Shown here: positions 1 to 9,417 of the stretch, piece by piece
How the letters are laid out: every line of letters begins with the position of its first letter
How positions within the stretch are numbered: position 1 is the stretch's first letter
Source: Jeotgalibacillus aurantiacus
Lineage (GTDB): Bacteria; Bacillota; Bacilli; Bacillales; Jeotgalibacillaceae
DNA: 64,000 nucleotides
Direction of reading: 5' to 3'
NCBI RefSeq assembly: GCF_020595125.1
Contig: NZ_JACNMS010000001.1
Coordinates: forward strand, 124,001-188,000
The notes under the pieces: generated by a model
The model's database searches: none
What the model saw: the letters and a program-made list of their open reading frames with translations, nothing else
Told to the model about the DNA's origin: nothing
Translations under genes and position numbers: made by a program

Positions 1-610
1 GGTCAAGCAGACCTTTTTGTTCGATCATGTTTCCGACAAAAAGAAGGTTTCTGCTGTTTTCAGACCATCCTAATTTGCCTTTGGATTCATTTTTATCAGA
101 AGGCTTGAAGACAGAACGATCAACACCCATGTTTAATAAAAGAGTTTTTTCTTCAGGTACTTTAAACTCCTGAAGCATCGTCTCATGTAATTGATGTCCA
201 ACAGCAATTGCACGGTCACTCTCATGGAGAATTTTTTTCGTCATTGAATGAATGACTGGAGAGATTCTGGCCATTTTATCCAGGTCTCCGCCGTGTGACG
301 TCACAATCATTCTCGTTTTAAAGAGCTTTTTATAGAGCATTGCAAATACGCCGCTCGGAAATAAATAATGAGCATGAACAATATCCGTTTTTTTTCCGTT
401 AGTCAGTAAATAAAGCAGGTTATGTAAAGCCCATATGCCATACTTTCTTAGCGCATTGAATTTACCTGACCTTGGATCTGTTATCGCCAGGACTTTAACA
501 TCGTAGCCTTCTGCTTTTAGAGCTTCTACCTGATTTTTAACAAAGATCCCGAAAGTGGGGTGCTCCTGACTTGGGTACATATTCGTAATGACGACAATTT
601 TCTTAGTCAA
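1..610 (-). CDS. Glycosyltransferase family 4 (GT-B), 3' end cut by window edge
   Basis: The 203 visible codons encode the N-terminal half of a GT4/GT1-type glycosyltransferase. It begins MTKKIVVITNMYPS and contains HAHYLFPSG, then TSHGGD, then GVDRSVF and the start of the second Rossmann domain at LLFVGNMIEQKG, a layout typical of family 4 enzymes that move a sugar from a nucleotide donor to a lipid-linked or polysaccharide acceptor in the cytosol. The start is a TTG with GGAGGTG eight bases upstream; the TTG overlaps the csaB stop codon (TTGACTAA), so the two genes are translationally coupled and probably serve the same secondary wall polymer pathway. The acceptor cannot be read from the sequence. 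Confidence 0.85.
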   Translation of the reverse strand, partial: MTKKIVVITNMYPSQEHPTFGIFVKNQVEALKAEGYDVKVLAITDPRSGKFNALRKYGIWALHNLLYLLTNGKKTDIVHAHYLFPSGVFAMLYKKLFKTRMIVTSHGGDLDKMARISPVIHSMTKKILHESDRAIAVGHQLHETMLQEFKVPEEKTLLLNMGVDRSVFKPSDKNESKGKLGWSENSRNLLFVGNMIEQKGLLD

Positions 611-1757
611 GTTCCACACCTCCGATCAATTTTTTCTTTAATTGTTTAGGGAACTCTGTTGCTTTTTGATGAAGTTCTTCGGAAACAGTCAGGATATCAC
701 CCTGGTGTCTGTCCCAATTAAGATTCATCTCATTTACCATGTGTACGAGATTAAGCTCATCAAGCTGATCAATTTCACAATAAAATGACTCCTGATTAAT
801 AGATGAAGTAAACGCTCCGACTTTTCTATGATAGCCCACACCTATTACAGGTGTGCCGGTACGCACTGCCAGGATCAATGAATGAAGCCTCGTACCAATA
901 ATCAGGTCCTGTTTAGCTGAGAAAGCCATAATATCTTGAGGTTTCATGTTTTTTTCAACTAATGATGTAGCATTCCCGTGAAGCATTTTTTTCTGAATAT
1001 CGTTTACAACCTCTACATCCTGTGGATACTTGGTCGCAAAAAACGTGATCTCTGCCTGCTGTTCTTCAATAATCCGGTCAAGGTTCCGGGCAAAACCCGT
1101 TATGTATGCCTGGTATTTTTCTTCATTGTGAACCGGCCAATATTGTTTACTGTAATAAGGTACAGCAGTCACACCGATTTTTCGAAGTTGATCCGTTTTG
1201 ACTCTCGCGCGATTCCATGTCAATCCAAAGGCAGGATCTGTTGCGAGTTGTATCGGATTTGTCACACCTATTCTTTCAAGAAGTTCTTTGGATTCCTGAT
1301 CCCTGACAGAGATGATGTCTGCTGAAGTCGCCATTTGTTTGATCAGCATCGTACCGAGCGGTGTTGTAATCGGACCCGCTCCCACTCCCCAAATGACTGT
1401 TTTACATCCAAAGCGCTTTGCTAAAAATGCCGGTACACTATAGACAGGCGCATCCCGTTTATAAAGGTCCATTAAGAGACCTCCCCCACCAATGATGAGG
1501 AGGTCCAGTTTCCGTATTGTGTGAATATGGGATCGAATAGTGGCTGTAATGGCCGCGATCTTCGATTTTTTGCGCGCAATAAGCGGTACCGATTGAACCT
1601 GGTGCTCTTCAATTGTCTTATGTGGATGATTGCTAAATACAACAACATCTCTTCTATTTATGCCGGCATGTTCTTCAAGACTTTCAAGTATTCCCGCCAG
1701 AATGGCTTCATCGCCATTGTTATCGTGTCCGTAGTTACCGACTATTCCAATTTTCAT
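603..1757 (-). CDS. csaB: CsaB, polysaccharide pyruvyl transferase
   Basis: The 384-residue protein matches the polysaccharide pyruvyl transferase family member CsaB, which adds ketal-linked pyruvate from phosphoenolpyruvate to the secondary cell wall polysaccharide; that pyruvate is the ligand of SLH domains. Visible marks are the N-terminal GIVGNYGHDNNGDEAIL, the GGGGLLMD segment near residue 90, VIWGVGAGP, VRDQES, and the late GTRLHSLILAVRTGTPVIGVGYHRKV block. ATG start with AGGTGATG upstream. It lies downstream of an SLH amidase and overlaps a glycosyltransferase, the classical csaB context of S-layer bacilli. The many SLH proteins encoded in this window depend on this activity by family knowledge. 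Confidence 0.95.
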   Translation of the reverse strand: MKIGIVGNYGHDNNGDEAILAGILESLEEHAGINRRDVVVFSNHPHKTIEEHQVQSVPLIARKKSKIAAITATIRSHIHTIRKLDLLIIGGGGLLMDLYKRDAPVYSVPAFLAKRFGCKTVIWGVGAGPITTPLGTMLIKQMATSADIISVRDQESKELLERIGVTNPIQLATDPAFGLTWNRARVKTDQLRKIGVTAVPYYSKQYWPVHNEEKYQAYITGFARNLDRIIEEQQAEITFFATKYPQDVEVVNDIQKKMLHGNATSLVEKNMKPQDIMAFSAKQDLIIGTRLHSLILAVRTGTPVIGVGYHRKVGAFTSSINQESFYCEIDQLDELNLVHMVNEMNLNWDRHQGDILTVSEELHQKATEFPKQLKKKLIGGVELD

Positions 1758-1828
1758 ATCATCACCTGGTTTCCTGTCAAATCTGCAATATCCCCATTAT
1801 ATCAATTAAACGTGGAGGATAAAAACAT

Positions 1829-1864
1829 AAAAAAGAACCAGTTTGCATCAGGGCAAACTGGTTC
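1829..1864 (-). terminator. Rho-independent terminator after the SLH amidase
   Basis: A 12-bp perfect stem (GAACCAGTTTGC with its complement, 6-base loop) is followed on the minus strand by TTTTTT. It separates the amidase gene from csaB. Confidence 0.85.
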
Positions 1865-1876
1865 AGATCAGCAAGT

Positions 1877-3742
1877 TTATTTCAGATTGTAATAATCTAC
1901 AATTCCGTCATAAATAGCTGTTGCATATATCTCCATATACGCGGAGCTCGTAAGTTTGGCTAAATCACTTGGGTTTGTCATAAAACCTAATTCCACCAGG
2001 ATCGCAGGGATGTTCTGATTTCTCAGCACATAAAAAGCTTCAGATTTAATACCACGATCTCTCATACCTGCTCTTGTCACAATTTCCCTTTGAACCTCTC
2101 TTGCTAAATAAGAACTCTCAACCGCATTATCGTTATATTGAACATCATAGAATGTTTCAGCACCCGAAACGGTTGAATTCCCAATTGCGTTAGCATGGAT
2201 ACTTACAAAAATCTCACCGTAATTACGGTAAGCAAAGTCAACGCGATCCTGTAGAGAAGGGAACGTATCACCTGTTCTTGTCATTTTCACATTAGCACCT
2301 GCTGCCTTAAGTTTAGCCTCTACCCGGCGCCCTACTTCCATGTTAATTGCTTTTTCTGTATATCCATTAACAGTCGCACCAGGGTCTGTTGCACCATGTC
2401 CTGGATCGATGACAATGATTCGATCCTTCAGAATTGAACCGGAGTTATTAAGAAGTTTTAAATAAGTCTTGTTAACGTAACCTGTCGTACCATTTGCTTT
2501 GATCTTTGCCCAGAAACCGTTGATAGACTCCACAGTTACGCGATCATTAAGCTTTACTGTTGTTACGATAGGATGAGCAGTCCCTGCACCTGAGCGTACA
2601 TTTAAAGAATCAGCTGTCACTTTACCTGTAAGTGCGCTCGTTGGCGTTGGAGTTGGTACATCAATCGTTACATATGCTTTATGAACAAACTGCGGAAGAC
2701 TGTTATGTTCGATTTTAAGCCAATCGCCTTGTGTACCATAAATCACAACTTTGTTACCATTGTTAAGTTTCCCTGTAATTTGAGAAGTTGAAGAAGGCTG
2801 CGAACGTACATTTAAGCCATTCGTATTTACAGTTCCATTTGCCGTCGGAGCACCTAATGGATGTCCTGCATAATCAAGAAATGTTACATATGCTTTATGA
2901 ACGTATGCCATTTTACCATTATAGTCGACCTTTGCCCAATCACCTGAAACGCCGTATACAAATAACCGGTGTCCCGTATTCAACTTCCCAAGAACCGAAT
3001 AAGATGTTCCTGCGCCAGATCTTACGTTCAGACTATCCTCTTTTACTTCCAACCTGGCAATATAAGTATCTTGGGTAGGGGCCGGAGATGGTTCCTGCAC
3101 AGCTAATTTAAAGTCTTCACTCAAACTTCTGCTCATAAATGCAGCAAATTGAGCTCTGTCTACATCCTGATTTGGCCTGTATAATCCATTATTAGCACTT
3201 GAAATTCCATTGTAATAGAGTGCATTGATAAAACTGAAGGCCCAATGTCCTGAAGAAGCATCAGTAAAAACTACCGGCTCCTGAGCTGCAGCTACATCAT
3301 CAAGATCAAAAGCAACAGAAAGAATTTTACTCATTTGAGCTCTTGTTAAGTAACCGTTCGGATTGAAATTCCCAGAATCGTTCCCGGTGAAAACTCCTAA
3401 TCTTGCAGCACGCTCAACCCAGCCTGATGCCCAATGGTTCGGCTGCACATCATCAAATGTAGGAGAGGTTACTTTCAGCTCTGTCTGACCTTTTGCCATT
3501 ACGATCATTTTGGCTGCCTGAGCCCTCGTTACACTATTATTCCATTTATAGAGAGTTGACCCATTTTCTTCATAGCCTGAGATTATTCCTAAACTATGTA
3601 AATAATGAATTTCATCTTTTGCCCAGAAGTCTGATTGAATGTCATCAAAGATGGTCGAGGCTTGAGTGATGTTCCCTGGTATCAAAGAACTAAAAACAAG
3701 GAAGAGTACAGGAATAATCATAAGCCTACCTAATTTTTTCAC
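1877..3742 (-). CDS. SLH-anchored N-acetylmuramoyl-L-alanine amidase with SH3b repeats
   Basis: This secreted peptidoglycan hydrolase of about 621 residues has a signal peptide (MKKLGRLMIIPVLFLVFSS), three SLH domains (about 30-205, with TRAQ motifs), three bacterial SH3 domains (about 225-430, each with LNVRSG/LNVRSQ) and a C-terminal Amidase_3 domain (about 440-621). The zinc ligands and catalytic residues of the family are visible: DPGHG, the Glu in GYTEKA, SIHANA, and VELGFMTN. It should cut the MurNAc-L-Ala bond at the cell surface. I chose the GTG start because AAAGGAG lies eight bases upstream and the signal peptide follows directly; an upstream ATG lacks such a site. It is monocistronic, ending at a strong terminator before csaB. 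Confidence 0.93.
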   Translation of the reverse strand: MKKLGRLMIIPVLFLVFSSLIPGNITQASTIFDDIQSDFWAKDEIHYLHSLGIISGYEENGSTLYKWNNSVTRAQAAKMIVMAKGQTELKVTSPTFDDVQPNHWASGWVERAARLGVFTGNDSGNFNPNGYLTRAQMSKILSVAFDLDDVAAAQEPVVFTDASSGHWAFSFINALYYNGISSANNGLYRPNQDVDRAQFAAFMSRSLSEDFKLAVQEPSPAPTQDTYIARLEVKEDSLNVRSGAGTSYSVLGKLNTGHRLFVYGVSGDWAKVDYNGKMAYVHKAYVTFLDYAGHPLGAPTANGTVNTNGLNVRSQPSSTSQITGKLNNGNKVVIYGTQGDWLKIEHNSLPQFVHKAYVTIDVPTPTPTSALTGKVTADSLNVRSGAGTAHPIVTTVKLNDRVTVESINGFWAKIKANGTTGYVNKTYLKLLNNSGSILKDRIIVIDPGHGATDPGATVNGYTEKAINMEVGRRVEAKLKAAGANVKMTRTGDTFPSLQDRVDFAYRNYGEIFVSIHANAIGNSTVSGAETFYDVQYNDNAVESSYLAREVQREIVTRAGMRDRGIKSEAFYVLRNQNIPAILVELGFMTNPSDLAKLTSSAYMEIYATAIYDGIVDYYNLK

Positions 3743-3777
3743 ACGTTTTTCTCCTTTCAGGTGGTTAATATTGTAAC

Positions 3778-3807
3778 ATTGTAATTCTACCAAAATACCA
3801 GCGTCAA
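3778..3807 (-). promoter_or_regulatory. Candidate SigA promoter of the SLH amidase
   Basis: Minus strand TTGACG, 18-bp spacer, TACAAT, placed about 35 bases upstream of the GTG start. By inspection only. Confidence 0.5.
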
Positions 3808-3973
3808 TTCTATGTTACATTTCTCATCTTTCTGACAAATTCGTCACTTTCATAGTTTAAATATCGGCATGACAGGGAAAGTTATATATTCTTTTACTTA
3901 AAAAAGGTTCTATTTTCCTAACTATTTTTTAAAGTTCTGCATTTAAAAATTCAATAAATAACTATTTCATATG

Positions 3974-4003
3974 ACAAAAGCAGCCCGCCATTCCGGACTG
4001 CTT
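3974..4003 (-). terminator. Terminator of the NAGPA-SLH gene
   Basis: Stem AGCAGtCCG / CGGgCTGCT followed by TTTTGTC on the minus strand, immediately after the stop codon. Confidence 0.7.
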
Positions 4004-4008
4004 CTGTA

Positions 4009-6759
4009 TTATCTGTTTATGATTCTGTATAAGAAGGCACTAAATTGACTTCTTTTTACATGATTATTTGGTTTATAGTAATTCCCATCGTAAAGATTCG
4101 TAATTCCTGATGCGGCTAATGCATTAATTTCCTTATGAGCCCAAAATGAAGCTGGTGCATCTGCAATCGGCTCGCTGTACATGCCTGTTAAATTATATGC
4201 TCTTGTAAGGATTGCAGCCATCTGGGCTCTTGTTAACGGATCCTGAGGATCATAACGTGTTCCATTGTCTCTTCCTGTAATAATGCCAAGGTTCGCGACT
4301 GCAGCAATCTCTTTATAATACGTATGACTTTCACTCACATCCTGAAAGCCGGGGTCCTTTACATTATCTGTAGAGAGATCCATCACCCTGGACAACAAAA
4401 CTGCAGCGTGTGCTCTTGTAAGAGTAGCCTCCGGTTTAAAAGTTCCATCAAGATAACCTGTAATTAGTTCTCTTTCAGTCAAAAACCCGATTTCTTCTCT
4501 TCCCCAATAGTTATTAGCTACGTCTTTGAATATTGGTTCTGCATGATCTTTTCCAAACTCAGCTTTTAGATCATCCAGGTAAATTGTTCCTGTTCCTTGT
4601 TTTTCAGCTTTCGGTTCCGCAACATAAATCTGATTTACTTTTATAGGACCGATCGCTGTCCCAGGAACGGATGCTTTTACATACTTCCAGCCGTTCCAAT
4701 TAAGCATTCCTTCTTCTGTAAAATTAATCGTCAAACTTTCTCCTGAAGCATCAGTGATCTTCCCTCTCAACCAGTGCCCGTTGCCATCTCCGTATACCCA
4801 GAGTCCAATGTAGTCAGGAGTTCCAGCTATCGTGACAGGGTTTGTTGCATTCACATATGCGGCAGTTGTACCTGTTTCACCTGCTGAGAAATCATAGTTT
4901 AATCTTAGAGAAGAAGCACCTTCTCTTGATGGAACTGACCGACTGCTTCCCGGGAATGAAATAGATGCATCAGCCCTCGCTGTACTCACACTCCACATGC
5001 CTGCCGATTCAAGAGAATCAAGTTTAATCGTTCCAGAAATAACATCAATCGTTGCAGAACTTGATAGACCCCTTACAGTTGCTGTAACAGTTGCTTTACC
5101 CGGGGTACTTCCAGCTTTATAAATTCCATTAGCAGAAATGGAGCCATTACCACTCACTTTCCATGAAATTGAAGATGAGTCAACAGATATAGCCCGTCCA
5201 TTCGCATCTGTCCCTTGAACGGAGAGCTGAACAGTGTTTTCAGGCGATAGATATTTTGTACTGTTTGATAGACTGATTGCTTTTAATGTATCTGTTACTT
5301 CCATTGGTATTCTATGGATTGCGTTTCCTTTCTTTGCCACTATAGCTCCTTTCCCAGGTGCAGTAGCAATGAAATAACGCCCATCCATGCTGCCGATATT
5401 ACCTTCGACCGAATAGTCGATATCTTCCTGTTTAAAAGTCAGGTTATGACGATTAATATCAGAAATATAATTGACCGTCATTAGTGACCTTGAACCAACA
5501 GGTATCTTTCCGCCAGCTTCAGAGTTCGCAGATAAATATGCCGGTTCCATATAAGGAGCTTTGCTTACAGCACCAAGAATAGCTGAAACAGAACGCATTT
5601 CCCCGTTAGAAGTAGCATTAATCATTTGTGGATATGCATAGCCATAAGGTCGAGCTACCATTGTAGTAGATCCCCCACCATCAAGATTAAGAGCCTGATA
5701 TGCCCCAATACTCACTAAATATTGAGCAAACTCATTTAAAGTCATACCAGCACTTGCAGTAGTAGCATCAACAGTCACAAGCTTTACTTTTGTTCTGGTC
5801 GAATCTAAAATAACAGCTGTTCTGGCTGCTCTTTGAGTGGCACGTGAACTCGCAGGATCAATCGTCATATTAACTTTTCCATTTTGAACTAAAAGCGGAC
5901 CACTGCCAAGGATGTATTCTGAATTTTTCCATTTATCCTCAACATTCATTGTTAGATTAATTGTGTCACCTTTTTTAAGTGATGTATATTGAGAAACATC
6001 CGTTCCATGAACAGAAATCACGTATCCATCAGACGGCAGCGGAGCATTTCCCGCACCCGGCAGTCGTACACTGTCCACCTTACCTGATATAGTCTCTCCC
6101 AGCATAGAACCGTTCTCAAGCTGTTTGGACAATCCGCGAACAACGACCTCAACACCATATGTATTTTGTCTCGTCCCATCAAATCTCCAGGCAGGAGTAT
6201 AAATGATCGTTTCATTCGTTTGTCTTGTTTTATTGACAGAGGATACATTTAGTTTTTTTCCATTAAATTCGATCGAGGAATCATAAGAAAAAGTACTGAT
6301 CAAAGGCTTCCCTGAAGAATCCACACCAAATGCAGATGGGATACTCATATATTCGTGCATCCCTGTTGAGATCACTCCAAAGGTAGAAACCCTATTGTCT
6401 TTAGCAACTAAATAAGCTGGAAGCGCCGTATTAAAGTGAAAAAAAGACGCGTTAACCGCTCCTACCATATGGTGATTATTTTGAGTTAGCCTTGAAGCCT
6501 GTGTTCTAACCGTATCCAGTGAAGTTAATGGATTTGGAATGCCAATATCTACGCTTATATATGGCGATGTTGTATCAATATCCAAAATATTAGATATTTG
6601 ACCTCTGGCATTATAGGAAAAAGTATTTTGAGTATGCTTTACACCTGGGGTTACCTCGTATGTTGCCGCAGAAGCCTCTCCCCCGCCATTGACCATTGAA
6701 ACTCCTATCAAAACCGTGGCTATCATACAAAAACGTTTGAACGATCTTGTTTTATTCAT
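4009..6759 (-). CDS. Phosphodiester glycosidase (NAGPA domain) with Ig-like, carbohydrate-binding-like and SLH domains
   Basis: The 916-residue secreted protein starts with a signal peptide ending near GGGEASAATYEV. Residues about 50-410 form a NAGPA/DUF2233 domain (AVNASFF, PAYLV, and LNLDGGGSTTMV near the end), a family that cleaves or handles sugar phosphodiesters and is often linked with exopolysaccharide or teichoic acid. A Big-type Ig domain follows (about 495-580), then a galactose-binding-like beta sandwich (about 585-735, IGLWVYGDGNG), then three SLH domains (about 745-916). ATG start with GGAGGT upstream is preferred over an ATG 15 codons earlier that lacks a ribosome site. Substrate is unknown; wall polymer phosphodiesters are a plausible inference. 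Divergent from the subtilase gene. Confidence 0.88.
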   Translation of the reverse strand: MNKTRSFKRFCMIATVLIGVSMVNGGGEASAATYEVTPGVKHTQNTFSYNARGQISNILDIDTTSPYISVDIGIPNPLTSLDTVRTQASRLTQNNHHMVGAVNASFFHFNTALPAYLVAKDNRVSTFGVISTGMHEYMSIPSAFGVDSSGKPLISTFSYDSSIEFNGKKLNVSSVNKTRQTNETIIYTPAWRFDGTRQNTYGVEVVVRGLSKQLENGSMLGETISGKVDSVRLPGAGNAPLPSDGYVISVHGTDVSQYTSLKKGDTINLTMNVEDKWKNSEYILGSGPLLVQNGKVNMTIDPASSRATQRAARTAVILDSTRTKVKLVTVDATTASAGMTLNEFAQYLVSIGAYQALNLDGGGSTTMVARPYGYAYPQMINATSNGEMRSVSAILGAVSKAPYMEPAYLSANSEAGGKIPVGSRSLMTVNYISDINRHNLTFKQEDIDYSVEGNIGSMDGRYFIATAPGKGAIVAKKGNAIHRIPMEVTDTLKAISLSNSTKYLSPENTVQLSVQGTDANGRAISVDSSSISWKVSGNGSISANGIYKAGSTPGKATVTATVRGLSSSATIDVISGTIKLDSLESAGMWSVSTARADASISFPGSSRSVPSREGASSLRLNYDFSAGETGTTAAYVNATNPVTIAGTPDYIGLWVYGDGNGHWLRGKITDASGESLTINFTEEGMLNWNGWKYVKASVPGTAIGPIKVNQIYVAEPKAEKQGTGTIYLDDLKAEFGKDHAEPIFKDVANNYWGREEIGFLTERELITGYLDGTFKPEATLTRAHAAVLLSRVMDLSTDNVKDPGFQDVSESHTYYKEIAAVANLGIITGRDNGTRYDPQDPLTRAQMAAILTRAYNLTGMYSEPIADAPASFWAHKEINALAASGITNLYDGNYYKPNNHVKRSQFSAFLYRIINR

Positions 6760-6981
6760 AGTACCTCCATATAAGTTGATTCTGGTTGTAAATAACCATT
6801 TCACCCTCTAACCTTTTCCATTTTAGTAGATTACTGATCGAAAATACAATGAGATAAAAGTAACAGTATTATGATATTCGTCATTTTAATGAAATTGATT
6901 TGAAATACTTTTGCATATTCGTCATACAATTAGGGTAAATGCCTTATACTATAGTAAAGAATTAGATTGGGGGAACACCTT

Positions 6982-9273
6982 TTGAAATCGTCTCTAAAGT
7001 TACATTTTCTTACTCCTTTTGTCCTTTTTTTGTTTATCTTTTTTCCCTCTAATACTCTTGCCTCTGATCAATGGATTCTTCATTTCAAAAATGCTTCTGA
7101 CTTGGAAGAAACAAAGGAGTTTATCATTCACACTCATGAAATAATTGGAAGTGTTAATAATTCACTGCTCGTTTCAGGGGAAAAACCACACCATCGTCTT
7201 ATAGAAAAAATAGAAGTAAACTATGAAAAGCAAGCTGTAAAGGATGAGATTCCTGACCCGTTAATACAAAACCAATGGGGACTTGGTGCTATTAACCAGC
7301 AAAACGTTCACGGTCTGTTTCCTGAAAAACCGGGAAACCTACTTAAAGACAACTTAATCGTTATAAACGGCAATCAGGAATTAAAAAACAGCTCATCATT
7401 TAAGGCTTCAAAAATTAAAATTGATATGTCGGAATTATCACTCTCGAGGTTATCCATCGAGCTCTCCGCTGCACAAAAGTGGGGATTTGAAGCCAGGGAT
7501 GATAATGGAGATTTAATATCCTTAAATGAAGGGACATTCAAAAAGCTGGATCTATTACTTCCACATGATTTGGATACATCCTATATTGAATTGACATTAC
7601 TTAACTCGCAAAATATCCCTTCTGTTTTTACAATTGAAGAACTTTCAGGAGTTGACAACCCCATTGTAGCTGTACTCGACTCAGGGGTCACCATGCACGA
7701 GGATTTTTGCTCTAACGTTCTGTACAGTCTAAGCAAAGACTATACAAAAGAAGAAATGGATTGGGCCATAGATACATACGGCCACGGAACCCACGTGACC
7801 GGCATCCTGTCTGCTTGTCATGATAATGGAATGGGCATATCAGGCGCACTGGGCAATACTCCAATTGATATACTACCTATGAAAGTATTGAATTCCCGTG
7901 GTGCAGGCTCTGATTTTCAGATAAGCGAAGCTTTATATGATGCGATTGAATTAAAAGTAAGCGCAATTAATATTAGTATTGCTGGAAAAGGAGAAACATT
8001 ACTGCTTAGAGATGCCATTTTGTCAGCTGCAAAAAAAAATATCCCTGTTATTGCAGCTGCAGGGAATTACAATTCACTTACGACTGATGTTTACCCTGCC
8101 TCATATCCGTCTGTCATTACAGTAAGCGGGATTAATCAGGCGTTTCAAAAAGTAAATACCTCCAATTTCGGTTGGGAAGTAGATATTTCTGGACCGGGTT
8201 TTGAAGTGATGAGCACATATACATCACCTCTTTACAAAGCACTTAACGGTACTTCTATGGCTACACCATACGTCACCGGGGCTGCTGCAATATTAAAACA
8301 TCAATATCCGGAAGACCTGTTGATTCACACACGCGAGAGACTGTTTAATTCAACCAGGGATATTATGACGAAGGGTTTCGATTTACAGACGGGGCACGGT
8401 CTGGTTCAATACAGCCCAAAGGATTGGGCGGTTCAACCTGAAGAAAAGTTTGAATGGGTAAATTACCGTGATGGTCAGCCGTTAACATTAAAGGAACTTC
8501 ACCATTTAACAGACCGGTCATTACTTCAAAAAGACCTTTTAGTGTATGCTAACGGAACAGAGATAAGCAAAACTAAAATTAAATCAAATTACCAATCTAT
8601 CGCAATAAACAGCTTCACCAAACCTACAGTAAAGTTATTTAGCGTGGTTCTTGACGGTAACAGGATTCTGCATCAATCATATTTAAACCTTACACAGCAG
8701 AATGCTCTCTCAGATTCGTTTACAGACGTCCCAACAACACATTGGGCTTTTAAAGAAATCAGCGAGTCAAATAAACTTGGAATTGTAAATGGATATTCTG
8801 ATCAAAGCTTTAAACCAAATCAATCAATCAGCAGAAGACACGCTACGATGATTCTTAACCGTCTTTTCCAATGGGATTCTCTCGAAAGCATGGATTCCAT
8901 GTTTGCAGATATTAATGATTTTGATTTTATCAGCCGACATTCAATATTATCTGCTAACAAAGAAAAGGTAATAAACGGATATTCATCAGGAGAATTTAAA
9001 CCGGAGAACCCTTTATTGAGATCTCAGATGGCTCTGATTTTATATCGCGCGTTACAAATCGAAGACACTACTGATTCCAAAGACCTAAAATTTTCAGACG
9101 TTTCATCCTCTGATGAATTTTATCAGGCTGTTTCTTCTCTTACTAAAGCTGGAATTATTACAAATCAGGATCAATTCCGACCATATGATGAAATTACAAG
9201 AGCTCAATTTTCCGCAATGATATCAAGGTCTAATCAATATTTAACACAAAAAAAGAAAGAGACAGCACAGTAA
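6982..9273 (+). CDS. SLH-anchored subtilisin-family (S8) serine protease
   Basis: The 763-residue exoprotease has a signal peptide (MKSSLKLHFLTPFVLFLFIFF), a propeptide-like region, an S8 domain (about 220-480) and three C-terminal SLH domains (about 580-755). The catalytic triad is intact: Asp in VAVLDSGV, His in YGHGTHVTG, Ser in NGTSMATPYV. It should act on proteins at the wall surface. The start is taken as TTG at 6982 with GGGGGA seven bases upstream; a start five codons earlier would put the ribosome site inside the gene. The reading frame ends inside a terminator hairpin. Confidence 0.9.
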   Translation: MKSSLKLHFLTPFVLFLFIFFPSNTLASDQWILHFKNASDLEETKEFIIHTHEIIGSVNNSLLVSGEKPHHRLIEKIEVNYEKQAVKDEIPDPLIQNQWGLGAINQQNVHGLFPEKPGNLLKDNLIVINGNQELKNSSSFKASKIKIDMSELSLSRLSIELSAAQKWGFEARDDNGDLISLNEGTFKKLDLLLPHDLDTSYIELTLLNSQNIPSVFTIEELSGVDNPIVAVLDSGVTMHEDFCSNVLYSLSKDYTKEEMDWAIDTYGHGTHVTGILSACHDNGMGISGALGNTPIDILPMKVLNSRGAGSDFQISEALYDAIELKVSAINISIAGKGETLLLRDAILSAAKKNIPVIAAAGNYNSLTTDVYPASYPSVITVSGINQAFQKVNTSNFGWEVDISGPGFEVMSTYTSPLYKALNGTSMATPYVTGAAAILKHQYPEDLLIHTRERLFNSTRDIMTKGFDLQTGHGLVQYSPKDWAVQPEEKFEWVNYRDGQPLTLKELHHLTDRSLLQKDLLVYANGTEISKTKIKSNYQSIAINSFTKPTVKLFSVVLDGNRILHQSYLNLTQQNALSDSFTDVPTTHWAFKEISESNKLGIVNGYSDQSFKPNQSISRRHATMILNRLFQWDSLESMDSMFADINDFDFISRHSILSANKEKVINGYSSGEFKPENPLLRSQMALILYRALQIEDTTDSKDLKFSDVSSSDEFYQAVSSLTKAGIITNQDQFRPYDEITRAQFSAMISRSNQYLTQKKKETAQ

Positions 9274-9291
9274 TGGCTGTCTCTTTCTTTT
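9252..9291 (+). terminator. Terminator overlapping the subtilase stop codon
   Basis: A 15-bp perfect stem AAAGAAAGAGACAGC with complement ending in TTTCTTTT; the TAA stop lies in the loop. Confidence 0.85.
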
Positions 9292-9316
9292 CGTATATGA
9301 CATCACTGAAATGTTT

Positions 9317-9333
9317 TGTTACATAAATGTAAA
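9317..9333 (+). promoter_or_regulatory. Candidate WalR (YycF) box
   Basis: TGTTAC-ATAAA-TGTAAA matches the published WalR consensus TGTWAH-N5-TGTWAH exactly. A TATGAT -10-like box lies at 9356-9361, so the box sits just upstream of or over the -35 position of the NlpC/P60-SLH gene, the usual place for WalR activation. Confidence 0.6.
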
Positions 9334-9417
9334 ACGAAATGTTCTGACATTATGCTATGATTTCCCTAGTTGATTTTTTAAGAGACTTTGAAACACTACT
9401 TTTGGAGGTACAGGAAC